This document shows positions 32,852 to 42,035 of a DNA stretch of 45,380 bases, piece after piece. The DNA lies in the NCBI GenBank assembly GCA_007132225.1, contig SLPB01000064.1:1-45380 (forward strand). Reading direction: 5' to 3'. The notes under the pieces are model-generated. The model was given only the letters and a program-made list of their open reading frames with translations, was not told where the DNA came from and ran no database searches. Each line of letters opens with the position of its first letter. Position 1 is the first letter of the stretch. A program made the position numbers and the translations under genes. This DNA is from Bacteroidales bacterium. Its GTDB lineage: Bacteria; Bacteroidota; Bacteroidia; Bacteroidales; PUMT01.

Positions 32852-34324
32852 TCAATTATTAATATAATCATCGCCGGCCGCACTTTTTTTGCATGATTTT
32901 TGCCATTCCTCCAGTTTAGCTTTAAGTTCTTCGGCAAGAACAATATTGTCTTTATAAATATCATTACTTTCAGAAGGGTCATCTTCCAGGTTGTAAAGCT
33001 GGAATGATGCTCCGTCATCAACGCTTATAAGCTTATACTGGTTCATTATCACAGCAAACTGCTCTATATCTGTGGTTTCAGCTCTTCTTAAACGGGCAGG
33101 TACGGGAGACTGGAAAAACATGGGATCAGGCCTTTCTGATACCCCCGAGAGAATTAGATCAAACACATCCTTTCCATCCAGCACCGGCTGGTTTTCCATT
33201 TCAATACCGCAAACAGACAACAAGGTGGGATAAAAATCATTTGTATTTACAGGAAGACCTGAAACCATGGGTTCCTTAATCCTGGCCGGCCACTCAAGAA
33301 TGGCAGGAACACGTACACCGCCTTCATATAATTCGGCCTTTTGGCCACGCAACACTCCTGCAGAATTGTAATTATGTATATATGAAGGGCCGTTGTCGCT
33401 AAGGAACCATACTATTGTATTCTGATCAATCTCTAACTCCCTCAGCTTATCCCTCAGCCGGCCGATCTGCTCATCCATTGCGGTAACCATACCAAACCAG
33501 TGCTGGCCTTGAAAATCCTGGTCAGGATACATATTCCTGTATTCATTGCCTGCCACTACCGGGGTATGTGGAGTATGGAACCATATAAGACTTAAGAAGT
33601 GTTGATTTTCAATGGATTTTCGCTCAATGAAATCAATTGCCCGGTCCATGATTATTTTTGAATCATCACCTTCAAGCCACTCATCAACAATCTGACCGGG
33701 TCCTGTCCAGTAATGGTCCCTCCACCTGAACCCGCCGGTTGTTTGTCCTTTTTCGACAGCCTCATTCTGAACAAATCTGTAATCATCTGTCCCGTAATCA
33801 CCGCCGACATGGTAATAGGGATTATAGGTCGGCATCATCGATTCAGTTGTAAAACTCTCATCAAAACCATGTTTCCAGGGTGGAGAATATGGTGTCGGAC
33901 CGCCTGGGAAATACCCCTGGATTACCGTTTTACTCAAACCCCCAACATGCCACTTTCCGAAATGTGCAGTAGCATATCCCTTGGTTTTAAGGGCCCGGGC
34001 AATGGTAATTTCCTCAAAGGGTAAAGGATGCCTCCCGGCCCATGGAATTCCGTAGCGGTAAGGATGCCGGCCGGTAAGTATGCTGCCCCTTGTCGGGGAA
34101 GAAACCGGTGAGGCTGCATAGAGCCTCTCAAATCTGACCCCTTCCTCAGCCATTGCGTCCAGGGCGGGGGTTTTCACTGTCTCGTTACCATAGCAACCAA
34201 CATCGCCATACCCCAGGTCATCGGCCATCACAATAATGATATTGGGTAAATCAGTGTCGGTTTCTTCAACGTTGCAACCAACCGCTGCCAGCAATAATCC
34301 CGGGAGATAAATTTTTCGATTCAT
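32852..34324 (-). CDS. S1-type sulfatase, Ser-type, lipoprotein
   Basis: A 490-residue lipoprotein (AAVGC, C17). Seen: DD at 35-36 in MADDLGYGDVGCYG, SSPTR with Ser75 as the formylglycine residue in VSSPTRGSILTGRHPYRYG, GKWHVGG at 123-129, FHTPHTPVVAG, LSDNGPSYIHNYNSAG, LRGQKAELYEGGVRVP with the late Lys, and a C-terminal YNLEDDPSESNDIY segment. It is one of three Ser-type sulfatases in the window but, unlike the other two, keeps the full GKWH motif. Maturation would need an anSME that accepts Ser. Its start is 18 bp after the stop of the GH33-like gene, so they are co-transcribed. Confidence 0.93.
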   Translation of the reverse strand: MNRKIYLPGLLLAAVGCNVEETDTDLPNIIIVMADDLGYGDVGCYGNETVKTPALDAMAEEGVRFERLYAASPVSSPTRGSILTGRHPYRYGIPWAGRHPLPFEEITIARALKTKGYATAHFGKWHVGGLSKTVIQGYFPGGPTPYSPPWKHGFDESFTTESMMPTYNPYYHVGGDYGTDDYRFVQNEAVEKGQTTGGFRWRDHYWTGPGQIVDEWLEGDDSKIIMDRAIDFIERKSIENQHFLSLIWFHTPHTPVVAGNEYRNMYPDQDFQGQHWFGMVTAMDEQIGRLRDKLRELEIDQNTIVWFLSDNGPSYIHNYNSAGVLRGQKAELYEGGVRVPAILEWPARIKEPMVSGLPVNTNDFYPTLLSVCGIEMENQPVLDGKDVFDLILSGVSERPDPMFFQSPVPARLRRAETTDIEQFAVIMNQYKLISVDDGASFQLYNLEDDPSESNDIYKDNIVLAEELKAKLEEWQKSCKKSAAGDDYINN

Positions 34325-34342
34325 CTACTTGTATTTATTTGT

Positions 34343-35623
34343 TTAGATTAAGCACTCAAACAGCCAGTCCAGCGAAAACTTCAGCAACCTTATATCGTGG
34401 TGGTTATTCGATTCATAAAACAGCCCGATATCACCATCCTCCAGTTCCACAAGACTTGAATAGGCGAATTTACCAGGAACAAGGACTCTTCGAAAAGGCC
34501 ATGTTTTACCATTGTCAGTGCTTGCAAACAAAACGCCGTTCACCCTTCTTTCCGCCCACCTGAACTCTTCGGCATACTCTCCCTCAGTAGTGTAAGGATT
34601 GGGGCCGACCGGACCGGCATAGAGAAGGACATCAGTACCTTTGTGATTAACCCTTATTATGCTGGCATTGCAGCTGACTGAGGGCATATCTTCAATCATT
34701 TCAAAAGGTGACCAGGTTTCACCTCCATCACTGCTGTATGATTTCCACCGGTTACCCGGATCATGACTTCGTTGATTCATGAGAAGGGTCCCGTCAGAAA
34801 GCTCAACTATGGCATTCTCACAGGGTGTTATCCTGTTGTGCGGATTTGGAACAGCGTTACCGGCTTGCCATGTTTCCCCATGATCATCGCTGATCCACGC
34901 AAAAACACGCTTATAGGGTTCCTGAAAGTCCCCTCCCGGCACAATTAACCTTCCTTTATATTCACTGTTCTTAAGCTGGATTCCCTCTCCTGAACCAAAT
35001 ATCTGGATAACGGAAGGATCTTTTACCATAGAGGATATATCCCTTGGCTCACTCCATGTATAACCACCGTCATCACTGTGAACGACATATTGCCTGTAAT
35101 GAGAACCCTCCCAGTATTCCTCATGCTCAGATCCCTCACCCCAGTCGAACCGACTCTCTGCATCGGTAAAAGGCCATTGAACCACGCTGTAAAGGGTAAG
35201 AATCCGTCCTGTTTCCTTATCATATACCGAAGCATTGGGGACTATAGATTTTTCTCCCTGATCATCTATCAGTACAGGCTCTGACCAGGTAAGTCCGTTA
35301 TCAGTACTTATCTTGCACCACAGATCCTGGCCCGACCGGTCACACCAGTCCGAAGAATTCCGGCCCTGAACAACTGTCACGATTGAACCAGAATTGGTAA
35401 CAACTACATTCTGTTCCCTGAATTTCGCATACGGCTCATCATTATATCCTGTTATATCTTCCTGCCCGGCAACGAAAATATCAACAAATAGAGGTTGATC
35501 AATTCCATCGTTGTTTTCTTTTAGTGAGCAGCCGGATGATGTAGCTAAAAGTATAGCTGCCACTATGAACAGGCTTATTCTGAAAATATGAGGTAAAGTA
35601 ATCATAAATGAAATAAAGTGCAT
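34343..35623 (-). CDS. GH33-like exo-sialidase-fold lipoprotein
   Basis: A 426-residue lipoprotein (SSGC, C32) with the clearest sialidase architecture in the window. Asp boxes: STDNGLTW, SDDGGYTW, SDDHGETW, SSDGGETW and STDNGKTW. Candidate catalytic residues: R69 in KFREQN (FRIP-like Arg of the triad), R285 in LMNQRS, R359 or R360 in ERRVNG, Glu269 in PCENAIVEL, and the nucleophile Tyr388 in AYSSLVEL. The Asp acid/base would lie in SSDWCDRSGQD. This supports a retaining GH33-type enzyme on a nonulosonic acid (sialic acid or Kdn/Kdo-like), though FREQ instead of FRIP and the rhamnose-linked context leave another substrate open. It heads a unit with the Ser-type sulfatase 18 bp downstream. Its upstream region carries the second copy of the TATGTATTACATA repeat. 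An alternative start exists at 35605. Confidence 0.75.
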   Translation of the reverse strand: MHFISFMITLPHIFRISLFIVAAILLATSSGCSLKENNDGIDQPLFVDIFVAGQEDITGYNDEPYAKFREQNVVVTNSGSIVTVVQGRNSSDWCDRSGQDLWCKISTDNGLTWSEPVLIDDQGEKSIVPNASVYDKETGRILTLYSVVQWPFTDAESRFDWGEGSEHEEYWEGSHYRQYVVHSDDGGYTWSEPRDISSMVKDPSVIQIFGSGEGIQLKNSEYKGRLIVPGGDFQEPYKRVFAWISDDHGETWQAGNAVPNPHNRITPCENAIVELSDGTLLMNQRSHDPGNRWKSYSSDGGETWSPFEMIEDMPSVSCNASIIRVNHKGTDVLLYAGPVGPNPYTTEGEYAEEFRWAERRVNGVLFASTDNGKTWPFRRVLVPGKFAYSSLVELEDGDIGLFYESNNHHDIRLLKFSLDWLFECLI

Positions 35624-35698
35624 GTTAATATTATTGAAAAGTTATTGACGTTAATAAATGAATCCCCATGCTAATGTGTAACGCAAAAAGACGTGAAT

Positions 35699-35711
35699 TA
35701 TGTATTACATA
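35699..35711. promoter_or_regulatory. Putative operator TATGTA-T-TACATA (copy 2)
   Basis: The 13-bp inverted repeat is identical to 18504-18516 and is followed by AATG and then AAACATAAA as at the first site, with five fewer bases between. It lies 76 bp upstream of the GH33-like gene's ATG. Two identical copies, each before a sialidase-superfamily gene, support a shared regulator or a copied promoter region. Confidence 0.5.
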
Positions 35712-35880
35712 ATGTAAACATAAATTAATAATTAAAAAAAAACAATACAATTCGAATTATCCTTATTTGATCTCCAGGAAAGACCATGACCGGGCGTTCT
35801 GTTATAAGTCATAAAGTATCATCATAAAAACATGATTAATATTTCACAAAAGATCAAAGATCAATAATAAAACAATAAAA

Positions 35881-35916
35881 AAATGGAAAAAATCCGCTTA
35901 AGGATCTTTTCCATTT
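35881..35916 (-). terminator. Intrinsic terminator after the SusC/SusD operon
   Basis: AAATGGAAAA (35881-35890) pairs with TTTTCCATTT (35907-35916) and ATCC with GGAT, around a 6-nt loop with one mismatch. It begins 24 bp beyond the SusD stop. A/T runs flank both sides, so it may work in both directions. Confidence 0.75.
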
Positions 35917-35939
35917 AAATTATCAGGATTAGTGACTAA

Positions 35940-37592
35940 TCAATAAGGCTTTCCGGTTCCCTGAAGCAGCCACATCTTTGACCAGGCACTGTTGTTGCCA
36001 TCAGGTGCAGTGAATGCCGTTGTTTCAAGACCATTGATCGCAGCTTCCGCATTTATCGGGTTAAGTGCTATTGCATCATCATAATGATAGTAAAAGCGAA
36101 GGGGAATTACCGGCCTCATAGCTGAGGGACCTGTTTCCAGGACAGGAAGGCCTGTCCTTCTGTAATCGAACCACGCCTCTGCTGCTGCAGTCCAGCTTGC
36201 TATCCATTTTTGTTCGATGATTTCCTCCATTCCGCCATAAGGAGCACCGGCAATATAGTCATCAAACTGATCACCTACACCCCAGGCATTCAGGGATTGT
36301 CTTACGCCTTCATTATAATGGGTTTCTGCATCTCCGGATATCCAGCCCTTCAGGGCGGCTTCGGAAAGAATGAGGTGCACCTCAGATGCCGACATAATTC
36401 TGGCCAGTAACAAGGGACCGGATGTCTCTTTATACATGTCACTTAAGTGAGAAACATGAGCATTATAAGTTCCCTGGTTAAGGTCCTTTGTCATATTGTA
36501 AAAACGTGCCCCTGCAACTGAGGGTGGAAGACCTACATATTCAGGGTCAAAATTCACACTAAGCTCCATAGATTCCATATGATGATCCACTAAATCCTGG
36601 GAAACATAACGTTTACCATCAATTATTTCATCGAAGTTGGTTTCGCCCTCAGCCAGCACAAGTGGTATTTCAACTTTATTGGCCCATACTCCCAGCCTGG
36701 GATCGTTTAAAGCCTGCAAAGCCTCTACTAATGTAGCGCACATTTTCAACCTCATATAATCACTTGTAACCCTTTGGTCAAAAACAGTGTTTGTGGGCCA
36801 GGAATCGCTTGGTGTGGCACCAATATAGGCCATGCTGGCATCATCATTGGAGCTTGTTATCAAAGGATAGTCTGAGGGGTTATCATAAATATTGCTTATC
36901 CCCTGCTCTGTAATGGAGGGTTCCTTTTCAGAAATTCTCATATAATACCTAAGGGCTACTGAATTAGCAAATTTCCTCCATTTTGATACATCCCCCCTGT
37001 AAAGTACATCCTGGGAAGGCATTATGCCCTGGTAATCACCCTGGCTTTTGGATAACAGGGTATTGGCTGCTTCCAGATCAGCAAGAATCCCCATGTATAT
37101 TTCTCTCTGGGGATCAAAAACAGGACTGAAAAACTCACTTCCCTGGCTCCCCTTTAGTGCCTGGGTATAAGGAGCGTCACCATAAAAATCAGCAATAAGT
37201 CCAAAAGTATATGCCCTGAGTACCAAAGCTATTCCCTGGTGAAACTCAAGATCCCTATCCACAGCTTTTTGATATAACTCGTTGATATCTCTTAAGTTAT
37301 TGTAAAACCTGGCCCAGCTTTCACTGTCATTATCCCAGTCATATAGATTATGGCTGCTGGTCCATCCATCTTTCTGGGTATGCTGCATAACGCCGGCAAT
37401 ATTGCCAAACCCGTACCTTTCTACCGTCAGCCCCACACTGGTAATTACAGTAGCCATTAACAAATTCGGATCAGCCTTTTGCGGATCGACACCATTTGGA
37501 TTTATATTGAGCTCTTCCAGGTCATGGCAGGAAACTGAAAAAATAAGTACCAGGGCCAGAAGTATTTTAAAGCTATTTATTATTCTACACAT
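35940..37592 (-). CDS. susD: SusD/RagB family (SusD_2-type) glycan-binding lipoprotein
   Basis: A 550-residue outer-membrane lipoprotein (SVSC, C22) that caps the SusC transporter and binds the glycan. Seen: ELNINPNGVDPQKADPNLL after the lipobox, GNIAGVMQHTQKDGW, FHQGIALVLRAYTFGLIADFYGDAPYT (a conserved helix of the family), FANSVALRYYMRIS, LSEAALKGW, and the C-terminal WFDYRRTG and SKMWLLQGTGKPY. This is the SusD_2 branch (starch-binding associating with outer membrane). It follows its SusC by 20 bp and is followed by a terminator. The second SusD (42858-44561) has the same plan and nearly the same C-terminal tail, so the two systems are duplicates that probably bind related glycans. Confidence 0.94.
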   Translation of the reverse strand: MCRIINSFKILLALVLIFSVSCHDLEELNINPNGVDPQKADPNLLMATVITSVGLTVERYGFGNIAGVMQHTQKDGWTSSHNLYDWDNDSESWARFYNNLRDINELYQKAVDRDLEFHQGIALVLRAYTFGLIADFYGDAPYTQALKGSQGSEFFSPVFDPQREIYMGILADLEAANTLLSKSQGDYQGIMPSQDVLYRGDVSKWRKFANSVALRYYMRISEKEPSITEQGISNIYDNPSDYPLITSSNDDASMAYIGATPSDSWPTNTVFDQRVTSDYMRLKMCATLVEALQALNDPRLGVWANKVEIPLVLAEGETNFDEIIDGKRYVSQDLVDHHMESMELSVNFDPEYVGLPPSVAGARFYNMTKDLNQGTYNAHVSHLSDMYKETSGPLLLARIMSASEVHLILSEAALKGWISGDAETHYNEGVRQSLNAWGVGDQFDDYIAGAPYGGMEEIIEQKWIASWTAAAEAWFDYRRTGLPVLETGPSAMRPVIPLRFYYHYDDAIALNPINAEAAINGLETTAFTAPDGNNSAWSKMWLLQGTGKPY

Positions 37593-37612
37593 AATTTTAA
37601 TTTTTTAGTTTC

Positions 37613-40600
37613 TTAAAAATTTAAGCCCAATCTGAAACCAATGGGAATTACACGTGGATCAACATTGTATCTTTCGATTCCCTGCTGGAATTGGATCCCG
37701 CGGTTGCCTGTGCTGGAAGTCGGCTGAAATGCCCTTTCAGGGTCAATTCCAAAATGTGAATCCTTGGTCCATAACAAGATATTCCGGCTGTAAACGGATA
37801 TACTGGCACTCTTAAACCGCAATCTTTCTGCAATGCCTTGCGGCAACTGAAAGCCAAGGGAAAGTTCACGTATTTTAATGTAATCAGCATCGAATACTGC
37901 CTGTGTTCCAAAATCCCAGGGATTATGGGCAACATAGGGAGATACAATTGTACCCTCGTTACCAAGGTTTTCACGATCCAGAATAAAATTCCCCTCGTCA
38001 TCATGATAACCATACACCCCCGGAGTAAATACTCCATTGTACACGGTGAAACCACTGTAATTTTCGGGAAAACCTCCATATTCACGTGTAGGGCCGCCAA
38101 CATGCAAAAAGTCTTCATTCATCATGATCCATTCTGAATTCTCCACTATCCAGTCCCGGAGCTCCTGCCCGATCTGAAGTTCACCGGGATGGATCAGCCT
38201 CCGGTCAAGAACGTACTGAGTCTGGGAACGGTCCGCAAAATAGCGGTATGTCTGCGACATGTACTGACCACCTGATCTCCAGTCAAAAGTAGCACTCAGT
38301 GTAAAGTTCCTGAAGCGAAGCCGGGACTGAAGGCCCATTATAAAGTCAGGATTATAATTTCCTATCTTCACATTTTCATCTGAGGTTACCCAGGAGGCGC
38401 CCAGACCTTCCTTTAAAAGCGGATATCCGTAATAAGGGGAGTTCTCATCGGTAACCCTTTTTTTAACAAATGAATAAAGGTTGCCCACCATACCATCATG
38501 CCCCAGTTCCTCGTTGACCGGAAAACCCCAGGCATTAATCCTGGCAGAACTCCAAAGCTCAATAAGCTCCACGCCGTCAGCAAGTTCCATGATTCTTGTC
38601 TCGTTCCTTGTAAAATTAACATTCAAATCCCAGTTCCAGTCTGATGTTCTAACCGGTGTTACACCCAGCATCATTTCAATACCCTGGCTCTCGAGCAGTC
38701 CGGTATTTAGTTTTATATTGGTATACCCTGAAGCCGAAGTCAGCGGAATATTGCCAAGAATCTGGTTGCGGTTTTCCACCTGGTAATAAGTCCCGTCAAA
38801 CCTCACCCTGTTATTAAATATCCGGAGATCAATTCCAATCTCCCGGGATGTGGCCTGCTCTGGTTTGAGGTCGGGAGTTAATAATGTTCCCGATGTTCTG
38901 AGCCTGATTGCATCACCCCATTGGCCGGCATTGCCGTAAACCGAGTATAAACTGTAGGGTGATGTGTCGTTACCAACCTGTGCCCAGCCTCCGCGGAGTT
39001 TTAACATATTAACATTCCTTCCTAAATCAATAGCCTCGTCTACCAGGAAACTAAGAGAGGCCGAAGGATAAAAGTAGGAGTGATTCTCAACCGGCAGTGT
39101 GCTGGACCAGTCATTTCTTGCCGTCAGGTCAAGGTAAAGCATGTTCCTGTACCCAAAATTAGCCAGGGCATAAAGACTGTTCACACCCCGCTGGGAAGAA
39201 CTGGAGGAGTAATTCAGAGAGGTTGAGCTTATATTCTGTATTGTAAATACATTGGGAACAATAAGTCCGGTACCTGATGCTGAAGAATTACTGGTTCTGG
39301 CGCTCCGGGAGTAAAGGATGTTCCCCCCTCCTGAAGCAGAAAAATGAAAGTTCTCCCAGTCCCTGGTATAGGTTGCAAGCATGTCCACATTGGTTTCAAT
39401 CCGCTCCGACGACCTTATGCCATAAGCCCCGTTATTGGGCTCCCTGCTGTATCCCGGAGCCATCTTTGTTTCCTGTGTATCGTCGCTGCGGTTCAATGCA
39501 TAGCGTCCCATTATGCTGAAGGAAGGGGAAATCTGCCAGTCAGCGACCATATTCCCGAATACATTATTCCGGTTAAAACTGTTATTTACTTCATGTGCAA
39601 TAAAGTACGGATTATCATGAACAGATGAAACAGTCCGCACCTCGAGTCCTTCTGCCCCCGGCACCCAGTAATCCTTCAGCTCACGAATATCAATGTTTGC
39701 AGGAATTGTATATGCAGCTTCCATGGCGTTGGTGCCCCGGTCACCGGAGGGACGGTTATCGGCTCCGGATTGGGTATAATTTACATTTGCACTGATTACC
39801 AGATTGTCAAATGTTCTGGATGAAGCAGATAACACAAAACTATTCCTGGACAAGTCTGAATTTGGTACTAATCCACTATGAGTCATATTTGTGGCTCCCA
39901 GCCTGAAATTAACAATATCAGTACTGTTTGATACCGAGATACCGTTGGTGGTAGTAAAACCGGTATTAACAAAATTCCTTACGTTATTGGGATAAGAGAT
40001 CAACTCGGTGGCAATAGGGACCCCGTTTTGATCAAGGGGAGCATTCCACTGAACGGCCCAGTATCCCCGGTTAAGTTCAGGACCAGATGCGGACCCGTCA
40101 CTGGGATCTACCTCGGGCAATATTTTGGAACCAACATCTTCCGGGGTGAAGGGAAAAAACCCGCTGGCAAACTGGGAATGAACATTGACAAAACTATAAG
40201 GGATATCAAAGACTGTATTGGATGTAACTGATATTTCCATGTCGGCTTTGTAGCCAGCCTGTTTGGTTGTTATAAGCACAACACCGTTGCCGGCGCGTGT
40301 CCCGTACAAAGCTGCCGCACTCGGGCCTTTTAATATCGATACATCTGCAATATCCTCGGGGTTCAGATCTGAAATCGCATTCCCGTAATCCACAAGGTTG
40401 CGACTACCAAACCCCCCGACATTATTTGCTGAATTAAACATGGGTACACCGTCAACAACAAAAAGAGGCTGGTTATCCGAACTCAGGGATGTTGCACCCC
40501 TGATAACCATACTTACAGTCGAACCGGTTCCGCCCGTGGAGCTTATGGTCACACCGGTAACCTTGCCTGCTATCGAGTTCAGAACATTCTCCTGTGCAAC

Positions 40601-41089
40601 CCTGGTCATCTCCTCTCCGCCTACCCTGCTGATGGAATAACCCAGGGACCTTTCTTCACGGCGTATACCAAGGGCGGTGACCACAACCTCGTCAAGCTCT
40701 ATGCCTTCTTTTAGTGCAACATTAATGACACTTTGGCCGTCAATGGATATCTCGGTGGTTTCATAACCCACGTATGAATATACAAGTACAGCATTCCTGT
40801 CATCAACCCGTATGCTGTAATGACCATCAAGGTTGGTTACTGTGCCGTGCGTGGTGCCCTTCTGGACAATACTTACTCCGGGCAGAGCAGTGCCATCCGC
40901 ATCATGAGTAACTGTCCCTGTAACTGTATGTTCCTGAGAATATGCAAATGACAGGGAAGAGACGGTTAGCAAAGCCGCAGACATTATAAATACAAACAAA
41001 TGCCGGGCTAATATTTTAAATGAATTTTTATATCCCATAATTAGTTGATTGATTGATTTTAGTTCTAAAGGCTGATTTAACTTTTTCAT
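37613..41089 (-). CDS. susC: SusC/RagA family TonB-dependent transporter
   Basis: An 1158-residue outer-membrane TonB-dependent transporter that imports oligosaccharides with its SusD lid. Order: signal peptide, carboxypeptidase-regulatory-like domain (about 55-130, TVTGTVTHDADGTALPGVS), TonB box DEVVVTALG (133-141), plug (about 145-275, with VVDGVPMFN and VSILKGPSAAALYGTRAGNG), then a 22-strand-type barrel ending in a C-terminal Phe (GFRLGLNF). The longest start is at 41089; an ATG at 41038 (MGYKNSFKILARHLF) gives a more usual signal peptide and may be the true one. It follows the PKD-domain gene by 16 bp and precedes susD by 20 bp, forming one operon. TonB energy coupling is established for the family; the transported glycan is inferred. 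Confidence 0.94.
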   Translation of the reverse strand: MKKLNQPLELKSINQLIMGYKNSFKILARHLFVFIMSAALLTVSSLSFAYSQEHTVTGTVTHDADGTALPGVSIVQKGTTHGTVTNLDGHYSIRVDDRNAVLVYSYVGYETTEISIDGQSVINVALKEGIELDEVVVTALGIRREERSLGYSISRVGGEEMTRVAQENVLNSIAGKVTGVTISSTGGTGSTVSMVIRGATSLSSDNQPLFVVDGVPMFNSANNVGGFGSRNLVDYGNAISDLNPEDIADVSILKGPSAAALYGTRAGNGVVLITTKQAGYKADMEISVTSNTVFDIPYSFVNVHSQFASGFFPFTPEDVGSKILPEVDPSDGSASGPELNRGYWAVQWNAPLDQNGVPIATELISYPNNVRNFVNTGFTTTNGISVSNSTDIVNFRLGATNMTHSGLVPNSDLSRNSFVLSASSRTFDNLVISANVNYTQSGADNRPSGDRGTNAMEAAYTIPANIDIRELKDYWVPGAEGLEVRTVSSVHDNPYFIAHEVNNSFNRNNVFGNMVADWQISPSFSIMGRYALNRSDDTQETKMAPGYSREPNNGAYGIRSSERIETNVDMLATYTRDWENFHFSASGGGNILYSRSARTSNSSASGTGLIVPNVFTIQNISSTSLNYSSSSSQRGVNSLYALANFGYRNMLYLDLTARNDWSSTLPVENHSYFYPSASLSFLVDEAIDLGRNVNMLKLRGGWAQVGNDTSPYSLYSVYGNAGQWGDAIRLRTSGTLLTPDLKPEQATSREIGIDLRIFNNRVRFDGTYYQVENRNQILGNIPLTSASGYTNIKLNTGLLESQGIEMMLGVTPVRTSDWNWDLNVNFTRNETRIMELADGVELIELWSSARINAWGFPVNEELGHDGMVGNLYSFVKKRVTDENSPYYGYPLLKEGLGASWVTSDENVKIGNYNPDFIMGLQSRLRFRNFTLSATFDWRSGGQYMSQTYRYFADRSQTQYVLDRRLIHPGELQIGQELRDWIVENSEWIMMNEDFLHVGGPTREYGGFPENYSGFTVYNGVFTPGVYGYHDDEGNFILDRENLGNEGTIVSPYVAHNPWDFGTQAVFDADYIKIRELSLGFQLPQGIAERLRFKSASISVYSRNILLWTKDSHFGIDPERAFQPTSSTGNRGIQFQQGIERYNVDPRVIPIGFRLGLNF

Positions 41090-41105
41090 AATTGTAATTC
41101 AGGCA

Positions 41106-42035
41106 TTACCTTACTGCTTCTAAAGTCAGCACAAGTGCATGAGTGTTAAGTGGAAGATGATCGGGCGAGGCTGCCATAAACATGGTAAGCTGCATTGAGT
41201 TTTCACTTATACTGTTTAAAATAACCTTGCTTTGAAAATCATTGAATCCAACAAAACCGTTGCCCGAAAAACCAAGTGTACTGACACCACTAAATGTCAA
41301 TGATCCGCCGGATCCATAAATTGACGGCACAGTAAAGTTTTCCTCCTCAACATATGTAAAGGTAAGATCATCATCAGCTGTATATGAAGCTACACAGAGT
41401 CCGTAACTTGCACCGCCGGCATTTACAATGTCTCCACCGGTAACCATCTGGTAAACAAGGCCGCTGAAAGCATAACCATGATTTTGTGAATCGGGCACAT
41501 AACTGCCGTCAGAGTAAAAAGTGTAAGTGGTCTCATACACCTCGGGCATACCAAGTGACAAATTGAAAACACCCCCCGGAAGTGGTTGTACGATATGAGA
41601 CAACCCGGCATCAGCATTTGCAAGTTTATCAGATCCATGGTGATTTGCAGTTATTTTCCAGGTCTTTCCCTCTGTTGCAGTGGCCCCGCCGGTAAGGTAA
41701 ACCATAGGTGAAAGTGCAACAGCAATACTAATTTCATCAGTTGCTGTATTACCCTTACTGTCGGTTGCAGTAAGAACAATATTATAATATCCCCCTTCCT
41801 GGTAAACATGGACGGGGTTCTTTTCCGTGCTTTCCTGCCCGTCACCAAAATCCCAGTGCCAGCTCACCGCACTGTGAGTTAAAGAATTGAATGCCACTTG
41901 TTTATCAGCAATGCTGTGAAAAATTGCTGCGGAAACCGGAAATGTTTCCCGGCTTTCATCTTTCTCGCAGGACGATAAAAAGCCTGTGGCCAGGATAACA
42001 AACATTAAAACAAATAAACGTAGGTTTTTTTCCAT
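41106..42035 (-). CDS. PKD-domain surface glycan-binding lipoprotein (SGBP candidate)
   Basis: A 309-residue lipoprotein (FLSSC, C23). A PKD domain occupies about 33-105 with the hallmark WHWDFGDGQ (61-66 for WDFGDG) and the HVYQEGGYYNIVLTATDS strand pair. The C-terminal part (about 130-309) starts with EGKTWKITANHHGS and is rich in beta strands (TYTFYSDGSYV, LTFTYVEEENFTV), like the glycan-binding C-terminal modules of PUL surface proteins. It is not related to SusE/F by anything I can see. Surface glycan binding is inferred from type and position. Unusually it lies before susC (16-bp gap) as the first gene of the operon, whereas such proteins normally follow susD. An 822-bp gap lies upstream. 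Confidence 0.82.
   Translation of the reverse strand: MEKNLRLFVLMFVILATGFLSSCEKDESRETFPVSAAIFHSIADKQVAFNSLTHSAVSWHWDFGDGQESTEKNPVHVYQEGGYYNIVLTATDSKGNTATDEISIAVALSPMVYLTGGATATEGKTWKITANHHGSDKLANADAGLSHIVQPLPGGVFNLSLGMPEVYETTYTFYSDGSYVPDSQNHGYAFSGLVYQMVTGGDIVNAGGASYGLCVASYTADDDLTFTYVEEENFTVPSIYGSGGSLTFSGVSTLGFSGNGFVGFNDFQSKVILNSISENSMQLTMFMAASPDHLPLNTHALVLTLEAVR

Larger units (their letters stand above)
35624..35939. other. Intergenic region between the SusD terminator and the GH33-like gene
   Basis: This 316-bp AT-rich region holds the terminator of the SusC/SusD operon (35881-35916) and the inverted repeat (35699-35711) shared with the propeller-pair promoter. A full consensus promoter is not evident; TCTTTTTG downstream of the repeat is a weak -7 candidate. 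No coding frame is supported. Confidence 0.65.

Noticed and set aside
3322-34324. Naming the substrate as ulvan or fucoidan
   Set aside because: GH78 plus sulfatases is compatible with ulvan-like rhamnan, but no ulvan lyase, GH105 or fucosidase is seen in the window.
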